A stretch of 64,000 nucleotides of DNA from Pomphorhynchus laevis (taxonomy: Eukaryota; Acanthocephala; Palaeacanthocephala; Echinorhynchida; Pomphorhynchidae), in NCBI GenBank assembly GCA_012934845.2, contig WNNJ02000829.1:117141-181140 (forward strand), read 5' to 3'. Of the stretch, positions 47,130 through 55,669 are shown in pieces. The stretch's first letter is position 1; each line of letters begins with the position of its first letter. The notes below the pieces were generated by a model, which worked only from the letters and a program-made list of their open reading frames with translations, did not search any database and was not told the origin of the DNA. The translations under genes and the position numbers were made by a program.

Positions 47130-47470
47130 TACATCCTTCTGATGAGTCCGGGTGAATCATTGCACGGATGTAGCTGACAAAACAATACCAATACGTCAGC
47201 CTAAATTCTATTATGTTGTTAAACAAAAAGGATGGAGTTGCAAGTAATAAAGGAATAATTCGGAGCTGGTTTCTGCTGCGAGATCACCTTGTCTGATCTA
47301 GCAAAACTAAAAAATGAATAAAATAATTCATAAAAAGATTACAATCGCCGATTCTATGATCTTCAGATCACATCAGTGTTATGTACATGACCCGCCTGAT
47401 GTGATCTTTTTTCTACTCGGATTCTGTGCAATAATATCAGATTTTAATTATTTAAACAACAAAGATTTAT
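47130..47470. repeat. Dispersed direct repeat, copy 1
   Basis: About 300 bp shared with 51065-51370. Landmarks are ACAATACCAATACGTCAGCC, GGAATAATTCGGAGCTGGTT and TCACATCAGTGTTATGTACA. It starts with CTGATGAGTCC (47138) inside a stem ACATCC/GGATGT, a hammerhead-like start, but no GAAAC box follows in the right place. Non-coding. Confidence 0.75.
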
Positions 47471-47573
47471 GATGATTTTGAACAAAACTAGTTTCAGCAA
47501 AAGCCTTTGTACGCTTTTGACGAAACTAGTTTTATTTTTAAATCTTTGTTGTTTAAATAACTAAAATTTGAAA
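47431..47573. mobile_element. Foldback element, about 140 bp
   Basis: AATTATTTAAACAACAAAGA ... AAAACTAGTTTC ... CAAAAG is mirrored by CTTTTGACGAAACTAGTTTT and AAATCTTTGTTGTTTAAATA. Arms are about 60 bp, slightly imperfect. Confidence 0.65.
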
Positions 47574-47574
47574 T

Positions 47575-47960
47575 TATATATAAAAAATATTATAATCTGA
47601 AATTATTTAGGGTAATACTTCAAAATAAAGTATTACATATTATAATAGTAATATTACATATTACTATTATAATACATATTGTAATATAAGAGAGCATAGT
47701 TATTAGTCAAAGCAAAAATCAAAATACAATGTTACAAACGTCTCCTAGCGAGCAACAATCATTAAAATCATCTAATTCCGCAATCGATATGTCAATGACT
47801 TAAATAACTTATTGCTAAAACAAGTCTCTTGAGGTTGTCGACATAGCATTCCGTATTATTCGTATTTGAGCTTGGACGTCCTCAGATGTTACAATAGGTA
47901 AATGTCGCGCGGATTGGGGAGCCCGCTAGCACATGGAGATTGCCCTAGCAATGGATAGGC
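47575..47960. other. AT-rich stretch and likely LINE 3' UTR
   Basis: From 47575 to 47700 the DNA is AT microsatellite-like. From about 47800 to 47960 composition becomes like the downstream LINE and probably represents its 3' untranslated region, read on the minus strand. Confidence 0.4.
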
Positions 47961-48600
47961 TTATTTTCGTTCGTAACCAGGCGACGGAATCCGCGTATAG
48001 GGTTTCCTTTTTTCGTTTAGCTTCCGCGCAATCGTCTTGATCATGGCATCTGCTGATGGTCCGATCCCACCAGTCGCGGCTATAACTATCGGACAGAATG
48101 TACTGTGGTCCACCTCCTTTATTCGCTCTTCATATTTGTTGCGTTTTCGCGTCTCGTGATACTCGAAGCAAGATGATGCGGATTTTGACTGGTATGATGG
48201 AGCATTGCTGTTAAAAATACAAACGTCAAAAAACGTTCGCTCCATCTTGCCGCCAAACAGGCCGCAACATACGATATCCGAGCATGCATCTGGTTTTCTT
48301 GTAGTTGTGACCCGTTGGAAAGGAATTGATTCGGGTACCGGTTCCAGCTGAGGTTCAAGTCCCACTCCATTGCATACAAGTGTCAATGTATCAGCCACTA
48401 TTTCGCGAATCTCGTTGTGACAGATAATAAGCAGGGCACCTCTTTTACAGGAAAGAGCATGTGTCATGTTCTGATTGTCGCCACAAATACAGTTCTTCGC
48501 CATACTTGTGGGGGTCCAGTTAAAGCGAGCAGCTAGAGCATCCCGAAACTCTCTCGACGTAAGATGAAGCCCCTGTTGTTCTAGTGGTCGTACTGTAAGC
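47961..48600 (-). pseudogene. LINE C-terminal region with CCHC motif and restriction-like endonuclease
   Basis: The minus frame from about 48600 gives GASSWLTVRPLEQQGLHL and FRDALAARFNWTP, then a CCHC motif CICGDNQNMTHALSC (48488-48444) with spacing C-x1-C-x7-H-x3-C. Then RHNEIRE-like CHNEIREIVAD, RKPDACSDIV (PD...D of the endonuclease), RTFFDVCIFNSNAPSY, and a basic end at 47961. The PD-D-x-FFDV pattern is that of the PD-(D/E)XK-like endonuclease of RLE-bearing LINEs. This part is open for at least 200 codons and looks young. A frameshift around 48620 separates it from the RT. Confidence 0.7.
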
Positions 48601-48621
48601 CAGCTGGATGCACCCTTTAAA

Positions 48622-49459
48622 TCAGCAAATGTAGGTGTCTATACATACCTTCTGTACCAAACTCGTTATCTCATTTAGTTTATCGATGTGGCGCTTATTG
48701 TTCATGTCCTTAATTGTGTTGGCTGTCATCATCTGCTGAGTATGTCTTTGGACTGGATTAATAGTATCATCGTATGCTTTGCACAGCATTTTAGAGGCCA
48801 TATATTGATGTTCTGCTCCCTTTACCGGATCCATCATCCAAAGACCGCCCATACGTGGTGGAAGAGTGTATATTGATTTGAGAATTGATAAAGTGGGGTG
48901 ATCAAATGTTTTAGACGCAAATACATCGAAGATATCATCACCTAGCGGTTTAAACCATAAAGGAGAGCACGCAGTTGTACTTAAAAGGTGAACCCATTTA
49001 TACTGGAAGGCATGAACATAGTCCGCATATGCGGAGTGAGCATCAACGTCCGAGATAGTACTCATCGTTGATACGATATTCTGCCATCGACCAGTAGCGC
49101 ACGTCACTTGCTCTTCAACGAAATCAATGGAACCCATGGGTGCTCCAAGCAGCATCACACCGCGTTTGGACATCGAAACATTCGTTTCCGCGAACAGTTC
49201 ATGTGCGACTTTGGTACATGAATGATGATAGAGAAGACTACTCTTTATGTCGTTGACAAAGTACCCATATTGATGACCAGTGGTTCGCAAGATATCCCAT
49301 ATAACTCTCAAATCGTTCAGCGGTCCAACAAAAGTTGAGTCATCTGCATACCATCGCTGCGTGATGCTCGGAATCCTTGCTTGTATTCTATTGATTAGTG
49401 GCAACGATGCCGCTGCAAATGCGGTCATTGCACGCGGGTCCCCTTGGGTAAAACCCTCT
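48622..49459 (-). pseudogene. LINE reverse transcriptase, 5'-truncated
   Basis: The minus strand starts abruptly at about 49459 with EGFTQGDPRAM (RT motif B, TQGDP), then ITQRWYADDSTFVG with the catalytic YADD, GYFVNDIKSSLL and MLLGAPMGSIDFVEEQV. The thumb-like region continues to LPPRMGGLWMMDPVKGAEHQ. The frame ends at TGA near 48622 and continues in another frame in the preceding entry. The missing N-terminal half (fingers, RT motifs 1-4) shows ordinary 5' truncation during target-primed insertion. Same lineage as the tail fragment at 62.2-62.5 kb. Confidence 0.8.
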
Positions 49460-49570
49460 TATAATATATATTACAATATAATACATATTGTAATATGTAT
49501 TATAATACATATGTATTACATATGTATTATATGTATTACATATTATATAATAGTAATTATATTTCATCAG
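49460..49570. repeat. AT-rich palindromic tract at LINE 5' edge
   Basis: Tandem ATACATATTGTAATATG-type units directly next to the truncated LINE. Confidence 0.6.
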
Positions 49571-51060
49571 TGAGAATAAATAATGGATATTTATTTGGAC
49601 CCTCTGTAAAAATAAAGATCATATAATTGTATATTTTGTTTGCTCATTTGTCAACATGAAATTGTAGGAATTTTGAGTAATATGAGCTTAAACCTGATTA
49701 CATTGTACGTAATCCTAGTATTATTCAAATGATTGATACGGATATGGGTATAAAGCTAGCAAACGTCAACATTATGATTGTGACTATTATCATGCATCCA
49801 CACTTATGATAATATTTGTGGATACATAAATCTTTAGTTAAACTAACTTGTTTATATTGATTCAACAGTTAAATTTTACTGTAAGTAATGCTTTGCTTGC
49901 ATTGCACAAAGCAGAAAGGATTCAATTATATGAAATCCTTTAAATGCAGTAAAATAAAAATACCGGGTTCAATTTTTTATCAAGATATTTGCATCTTCAA
50001 ATTTTGTATGTGTCAAAATATGGATATTCATTTTGTTATCTGATCTTGATCTTAAAACGAATTTTTATAATCCCGTATATTCCTGAACCGATCAAATAGC
50101 TCCCTCATAACAATAATTGAAAATAATCGTAACAGTTGTTCCCAACGAATGATGTGCACCATTCTCAATAAGTATGGTTAATTTAATAGATACTAGCTGA
50201 GGATTTTCCCAAATGGTCGTTAAGAATTAATTTTCAGAATATAAATACGTACGATTTTAGTCTTCTTCAACTTATTCAATTTTCGACTTTTTCAACGAAA
50301 AAGAATTTAGCTTTTGAAATGCTTAGATTAGGATGCTTTTAGTGACGATTACATTTGATTTTTTAAAAATTCACATGCATATCCAATGTTAGCAACCGTC
50401 ACCATCATGTTAGCGATCATTAGCATCATGTATCTACACATATATGAGAGTATATATCATTGAGCGACATCTGACATCAAATAAATTTAATATTTCTTTT
50501 TTATAAGTGAAAGTTTCAGATTAAATTAACTGATCTATAGTGGTTTAACAGTTAAATAGTAAAATTTTAAAGTAAGTAATGCTTTGCTTGCATTGCACAA
50601 AGCATAAAGGATTCTGCTTTATGCAAATAAAACACGTACAACAGTAAAATAAAAATACCAGGTTTTAAAATTTCTTTTAAAAGATATTTCATATTAAAAT
50701 TATTCTTGTATAGTACGAAATATTTAGCTTCATGTAATCTGATTTGCTAATTTCTTAAATTATGTGATAACTTTATGCAAGAACGCTTTTGCATTTCTAT
50801 TTCAAGTGAGTAAGTGTTACTAATTGCAAACGGTCTGCTTGGACAGAGTTAATCCATAAAATACTTAATGAAAAATGATGGACGCTTTATGATCTAATGA
50901 CAGTAGCTTTACGAATAGTCTTAATTATATTTTTTAAATAGCTGAGCAAATGCATAATCGAAACAACGCTTTTATATAATATATTCTTGGATTATTAAGA
51001 AACCATGTTTAAATCAGTTAACGATTATAAGAAAATAAATTTTACAAAAATAAAAAAAAA
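49570..51060. repeat. AT-rich region with two internal duplications
   Basis: TAATGCTTTGCTTGCATTGC followed by ACAAAGCA (a hairpin-like phrase) and its flanks occur at 49855-49980 and 50535-50670. The segment ATACCAGGTTTTAAAATTTC ... TTCTTGTATAGTACGAAATA occurs at 50655-50750 and again at 51437-51530. No gene was seen. Confidence 0.6.
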
Positions 51061-51064
51061 TCAT

Positions 51065-51370
51065 ATATTTGTATATTGCACGGCTGTAGCTGACGAAACA
51101 ATACCAATACGTCAGCCTAAATTCTTTCATGTTGTGAATCAAAGTGTATGGAGTTGCAAGTAATAAAGGAATAATTCGGAGCTGGTTTCTGCTGCGAGAT
51201 AACATTGTCTGATCTAGCAAAACTAAAAAATAAATAAAATAATTCATAAAAAGGTTACAATCGCCGATTCTATGATCTTCAGATCACATCAGTGTTATGT
51301 ACATAACCCGCCTGTTGTGATTTTTTTCTACTCGGATTCTGTGCAATAATATCAAATTTTAATTATTTAA
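51065..51370. repeat. Dispersed direct repeat, copy 2
   Basis: Partner of 47160-47470. In this copy GGCTGTAG-CTGACGA ... AATACGTCAGCC forms a closing stem. Confidence 0.75.
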
Positions 51371-51579
51371 ACAACAAATATTTAAAATATAAAACATGGT
51401 ATATAAAAACTAGATATTTTAAAACCTGGTATATAAAAATACCAGGTTTAAAAATTTCTTTTAAAAGATATTTTATATTAAAATTATTCTTGTATAGTAC
51501 GAAATATTTAGCTTCATGTAATCTGATTTGTTAATGTCTTAAAGTATATATATACTTTATATATATTTTCTTTATATAT

Positions 51580-51620
51580 TATAGCGTAATACTTTAAAAT
51601 AAAGTATTACGCTATAAAAT
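51580..51620. repeat. 16-bp hairpin
   Basis: TATAGCGTAATACTTT, AAAATA, AAGTATTACGCTATA. It lies just upstream of the PLE fragment. Confidence 0.7.
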
Positions 51621-51879
51621 TACATTACATCAGTAAGCCAGTTAGTAAAATGTGTGAATTAACAAATGCAATCGAATATAAAACCGTATACTGTGTATTT
51701 TTGTTCAAAACGGAAAATAAAGTCTATGATTATGTGTATCAAATTGCACAAGGATTTGGAACGCTTAGCACACTCAACACAAAAATGTAATGACAAAAGA
51801 TGCAAATGCTGTGAAGATAGCAATAAAAGTGTAACAAAAGGATTACGGTACAATTCTAAAACGACAGTAACATGTAAAA

Positions 51880-51893
51880 CAAAAGGTGTTGTA
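51880..51893 (+). repeat. Target site duplication, left
   Basis: CAAAAGGTGTTGTA, 14 bp, identical to 52337-52350. It marks the insertion of the hammerhead element into the PLE coding sequence. Confidence 0.85.
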
Positions 51894-51933
51894 CGCAATC
51901 ATTTCTAGCCAGACGCGGAAGAACGACGATAAC

Positions 51934-51977
51934 AGTAGCAAGTACCGTTTCGTCATCACAATGACTCATCAGTGCCA
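51934..51977 (-). ncRNA. Hammerhead ribozyme in 324-bp element, copy 1
   Basis: On minus: TGGCA, CTGATGA (51972-51966), stem II GTCAT-TGTG-ATGAC, GAAAC, then a minimal stem III (AC with GT) and a GTA cleavage triplet, followed by CTTGCTACTG. All invariant core bases are present. Stem I is weaker than in the 453-bp element (TGGCA with TGCTA). Confidence 0.75.
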
Positions 51978-52257
51978 GATCCCTCCCACTGCTGGATACA
52001 GAGGAGGACTGGCAGACGGCACACGAGTCATGTGTATGAAGTACCAGAAAGATTTCTGGTAACTTCACATTGAGTGCTAAATCAGCACTACTGCTTCACC
52101 AAATAGGATCATTAGCAAAAGCACTGGCAAATGCCAGCGCGGGTCTCTTTTTTACCGGCTAATATCTTTTTTTAATTTTCAAGAGGGAGTGTGAGACCAT
52201 TCCGCGTGAATTATGTACGCAATCTTTTCTAGCCAGACGCGGAAGAACGACGATAAC

Positions 52258-52301
52258 AGTAGCAAGTACCGTTTCGTCATCACAATGACTCATCAGTGCC
52301 A
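52258..52301 (-). ncRNA. Hammerhead ribozyme in 324-bp element, copy 2
   Basis: Identical to copy 1, exactly 324 bp away. Cleavage at both sites of a minus-strand transcript would release one 324-nt monomer. Confidence 0.75.
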
Positions 52302-52336
52302 GATCCCTCCCACTGCTGGATACAGAGGAAGACTGG

Positions 52337-52350
52337 CAAAAGGTGTTGTA
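52337..52350 (+). repeat. Target site duplication, right
   Basis: CAAAAGGTGTTGTA. Directly after it the PLE frame continues. Confidence 0.85.
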
Positions 52351-52594
52351 TATTTAGGCGGATGTCAAACGTGAAATACACAATATGTCGGCGAAACTAA
52401 ACTAAAGGATCGTCTTAATAAAAGACGGCACAATGTAAAAATAAGAAGGTAGCACATTTCCCGACTAACGCTGATTTAATTTGAAATCAGAAATGATTTT
52501 AATTAAATTTGCAAAATGTAAGACGATAGTCTTTCTTAAAATCTAATTACTAATAAAGTAGGCAAGTAGAGTGATCGTCGGCCAACATTGAAAT

Positions 52595-52672
52595 GACAGA
52601 AACGTGAAATGTATGTATTGGATCAGTAGCTGACGAGGTCCACCAATTCTGGAATGTAGCGTACTGCTACTG
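52595..52672 (+). ncRNA. Permuted hammerhead-like pseudoknot motif, copy 2
   Basis: GAC...GAAAC (52595-52603), then CAGTAGC (52624-52630), CTGACGAGGTC, and GCTACTG (52666-52672). CAGTAGC/GCTACTG gives 7 bp. The first stem is partly decayed (an A precedes GAAAC). Confidence 0.35.
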
Positions 52673-52980
52673 GCTTATAGATAGGATTAAAGCAGTGTGC
52701 AGAATATAGTCATCAAAATTTCAATGGTAAAAATGGCTGCACGATCAGATCAACTTAAAATTATGAAGCAAACTATATATGACTAGTTTTATAATAGTAA
52801 TCATTAGAAATAATAGTAGATTTTCAAATTGAAGGTAATACATTCTCTTTTGCAACGCTGATTTGATTTAAAATCAGAAATTATTTAAACCAAATTTGTA
52901 AAATGTAAGACGAAAGTCTTTCATTAAATCTAAATTCCAATAAAGCAGACGAGTCGAGTGATAGTCAGCCAACATTAAAA

Positions 52981-53059
52981 GAACCGAAACGTCAAACTTA
53001 GGTATTGGATCAGTAGCTGATGAGGTCCACCAGCACTGAAATGTAGATTATTGCTATTG
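52981..53059 (+). ncRNA. Permuted hammerhead-like pseudoknot motif, copy 3
   Basis: ACC-GAAAC (52983-52990) and CTGATGA-GGT (53017-53026) pair as ACC/GGT, where copy 1 has GTC/GAC. CAGTAGC (53011-53017) pairs with GCTATTG (53053-53059) with one wobble. A second GAAA (53038) also follows CTGATGA in conventional order, with GGT/ACT as stem II, so a normal hammerhead fold competes. Confidence 0.4.
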
Positions 53060-53469
53060 ACGTATAGAAGAATCAATGTAACGTGCAACATTAAGATATT
53101 TGAAAATTGCAAAAATCTAATTATTATTTCTCTATATATGGTGTTGAAATGTTAAAAATTATATAAAAAATGTTGAAAATTATATGCATGTGAAAACGGC
53201 TAGTACAAATATTGTGGATTAGCAAAGGTACAATCTTGTACTACAAAGTCTCCATTCAATTACGGCAGTCTTTAAATTGTATGCATTATTATGTTAAGCT
53301 ACTTAAGCTAATTAAATAGTGCATACGCTTAATAACTAAAATATTAAAGATATATAAATGTTTTATAGACAAAGGATTAATAAATTGATGGATTAACAAA
53401 TTTATAGTATTTGATATAACACTATATAAATATGAAATTTTAAAAATTTTGATGTCTTGGATCATATAG

Positions 53470-53548
53470 GACACAATTTCTGTCATCAACAAATATATTC
53501 AAGTTCGGCCATTGTTTGGAAAGACGTATAATCTGGTCAAATTGCCAG
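53470..53548 (+). CDS. Unidentified gene, internal exon
   Basis: The acceptor CATATAG ends at 53469. The exon codes DTISVINKYIQVRPLFGKTY then NLVKLP and one base. The donor is GCCAG|GTATAA. An in-frame TAG just before the exon forces the acceptor here. It joins the next exon in phase 1. Confidence 0.5.
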
Positions 53549-53592
53549 GTATAATTTTAGAATAAATTTTTTTATTTGTGTTTTGTTTAAAG

Positions 53593-54020
53593 ATCAAACA
53601 AATGAGGTTACTTTTGATGGCGCATGGTTCGCGCATAAGCAACTGAAGAAACGTCAAGATAGCCACTATTACACGGACATGTTAAATTGTCTTGAATATT
53701 CAATAAAATTTGATAATACACGATATTTTCTTATTGAGAACGATGATAACATAATACGCTTTTCAGGTGCCATTATAAATGAATGTAGTATGCCCACACT
53801 TACATTTAGTCCCAACAGTCCACTTTATTCCGGACGATTTGGAAAGCTGAATATTGACTATTCAAAAGTTGAAATAAATTTGATGAACAAATATAAGGAT
53901 GTTCTGAATACTAATGCTTTAACAGCGAACAGACAATGTGAGAGCATCAACACTAATATTTCTTTAAGCTTCGATAACGAAAGTACTACTTCAACATTCA
54001 GTTCGATTATGTCATTGTAA
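53593..54020 (+). CDS. Unidentified gene, terminal exon
   Basis: Follows a 44-bp intron (53549-53592, GTATAA ... GTTTAAAG). Codes about 142 residues with no hydrophobic segment: TNEVTFDGAWFAHKQLKKRQ, a region with YFLIENDDNIIRFSGAIINE, a Ser/Thr/Asn-rich tail, ending SSIMSL and TAA at 54018-54020. Codon use and lack of stops look like a real protein, but I recognise no domain. Earlier exons were not found; the PLE repeats begin 400 bp upstream. It could be a host gene of unknown type or the end of a mobile-element gene. Confidence 0.55.
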
Positions 54021-54394
54021 TAATATTGTTGGTATTTATTAGAGTCAGTTCATTTAATTAAATTCCATACATTTTTAAATTTGAAAATACAAACACTTTT
54101 TGAATTGCAATATTACTTGAAAATTTATAGTATTATTACAAACAACTATGCGAGATATCTTTGTCAATATAATCTAGACAAAGCTGCTTGCTTATTTTCA
54201 ATATCACGTAAGAAGAAAAATAGTAAAATAAGGTGAAAGTATAGCCTTAAATAGGCTACATAGTAGCGTATAGTAGTCTGTAGCAGTCTATAGACTGTAG
54301 TCCTTATTATTGGACTAAAAGAACTACTTTTAATCAAAAAATAATTATCTAAGCCCACTGATCTTCATCTTATTCATAACTGATCTACCAAGCA

Positions 54395-54670
54395 AACTCA
54401 GATGAGGCTTTTATAATTATGTACCTTGATGACTTATTGATAGTTTCCACTATGCAAGAAAGATAATCTGGATTCAATAATGTTTCAGTGGAATTTGTAA
54501 ACGAATTTGAATACATAGGAACAATCCTTATACTGAAATTCTCTTCTTCTATACACATTATAAAAGTAAGATGTAAAGTGATATAATGTATACATGCATA
54601 TCGCCAACTATCAAGATTGCCCATAGATGGTGCGGGACATCTATTAAATGTCATGTTAGCCCCTATCGCC
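54395..54670 (+). pseudogene. Decayed LINE reverse-transcriptase fragment
   Basis: The plus frame gives AFIIMYLDDLLIVSTMQE, similar to the catalytic xxDD box of an RT. After a stop it gives FVNEFEYIGTILI and IHIIKVRCKVI, recalling the FKYLG...EI..R segment downstream of it in LINEs. Short and broken. Confidence 0.35.
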
Positions 54671-54699
54671 ACCTGCAGAATACAACCTATTGAAATGAT

Positions 54700-55475
54700 A
54701 TGAAGATCAAAGACCCAGAATTTCTATGATGCTCATAACGATTATAAAGATATATAACGAATAAAATAAAGTCAAAATACATTGTTTCTTTTACAAAGTC
54801 AAATACATTATCAATCCGGTGTAAACAAAAATTCAAAATGCTAGCATCTAATAACTATCTTCAGCATTGTGAAATATGGGACAGAAAATAAATGAATTAG
54901 AATCTGATTTTCTGAACTTCGCAGCAATATGATACAGCGTAACTGGACTCTACCGAATAATAAATAGCATGATAAATTAAATTTATAGCTAATTAAATTA
55001 TGGGATCATAATTTCTCTGCTGTAGCTTCAAAAAGTTACAGCAGAGAAAACGTAGTGGATTGTCTTTGTAGCTTAAATTTTTGTAGATTTTCAAGAAAAG
55101 TTAAAAAATCTAAGATAAATTATATATACAATTTTTTGAAGAAGACTTAAAAGAGTCGTAACGTTAATATTTTTTGTTTCTGCAATGTCGATAATAAATA
55201 AAACGAAAAAAAGAAAGCATTATATTATGTATATATAATAAAAAAATATAATATAATACATAATAGATAATTGCATAATACATAATAGTTGAAATTGACT
55301 CTGTTCTGGATCCATATTGCTAGATTCAATCTAGATTTAATAAGCATTGGCAATAGACTTAAGTTTTTCTACATTTCTATTACCCGAAATATTATTTGTT
55401 ATATAATATATTATATATTCCCAGGCTGGGACTTTCAAGGAGTACAGATTAATATATGTTTTGTATACAAGAAGT
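54700..55475. other. No gene seen
   Basis: AT-rich. A small hairpin lies at 55015-55048 (TCTCTGCTGTAGCTTC, then AAAAAGTTACAGCAGAGA). Confidence 0.35.
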
Positions 55476-55477
55476 CA

Positions 55478-55665
55478 GAAGCCAGCAGCAAACAAATTTA
55501 ACTAAACGTGTTGACCACTTGGGTTGAACCTAGCAGCACACAACTTTAATTAAACGTTTCGACCACGATGACTATAATCAGCAGCAAGCAACTTTATTTA
55601 AACGTTTGACCACGAGGGTTGAAACCAGCAGCATAAAACGTTTCGAACACAAGGGCTGAAAACAT
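55478..55665 (+). repeat. Tandem repeat, unit about 50 bp, four units
   Basis: Each unit reads CAGCAGCA(A/C)..AA, (T)TTAA(C/T)TAAACG, TTTCGACCAC, then GGGTTGAA or similar. Units are diverged and the last is shortened. ACGTTTCGACCAC phrases like this occur in terminal regions of many retroelements, but no coding part is adjacent. Confidence 0.7.
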
Positions 55666-55669
55666 TGTT

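Larger units (their letters stand above)
51894..52336 (-). mobile_element. Retrozyme-like element, 324-bp unit, 1.4 copies, inside PLE
   Basis: 443 bp between the two target duplications. TCTAGCCAGACGCGGAAGAA starts at 51904 and again at 52228, so the unit is 324 bp. The second copy stops after about 120 bp. Both copies carry the same hammerhead core on the minus strand. No protein is encoded, and composition (about half GC) differs sharply from the AT-rich surroundings. Tandem non-coding unit, type-I hammerhead and a target duplication fit an animal retrozyme inserted as reverse-transcribed multimeric or circular RNA. It is unrelated in sequence to the 453-bp element at 33.7 kb. Confidence 0.8.
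51640..52452 (+). pseudogene. Penelope-like element, GIY-YIG region, split by an insertion
   Basis: The upstream part (51666-51893) codes CNDKRCKCCEDSNKSV and CKTKGVV, the Cys-rich linker (CxxxRCKxC) that precedes the endonuclease of Penelope-like retroelements. The downstream part (52351-52452) resumes in frame with YLGGCQT, one TGA, then NTQYVGETKLKDRLNKRRHN, the YVG half of a GIY-YIG nuclease and its Arg-rich helix. Between them a 443-bp insertion replaces the coding frame, with GGTGTTGTA repeated at both sides. The reverse transcriptase domain is absent, so the element was already 5'-truncated. Confidence 0.75.
52455..53080 (+). repeat. Direct repeats downstream of PLE coding part
   Basis: About 235 bp at 52455-52690 recurs diverged at 52850-53080. 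Landmarks are AACGCTGATTTAATTTGAAA / AACGCTGATTTGATTTAAAA, TGTAAGACGAAAGTCTTTC, GATCAGTAGCTGA and GAGGTCCACCA. They lie after the GIY-YIG part, where PLEs carry terminal repeats (pLTRs), and each ends in the permuted hammerhead-like motif. Confidence 0.6.
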
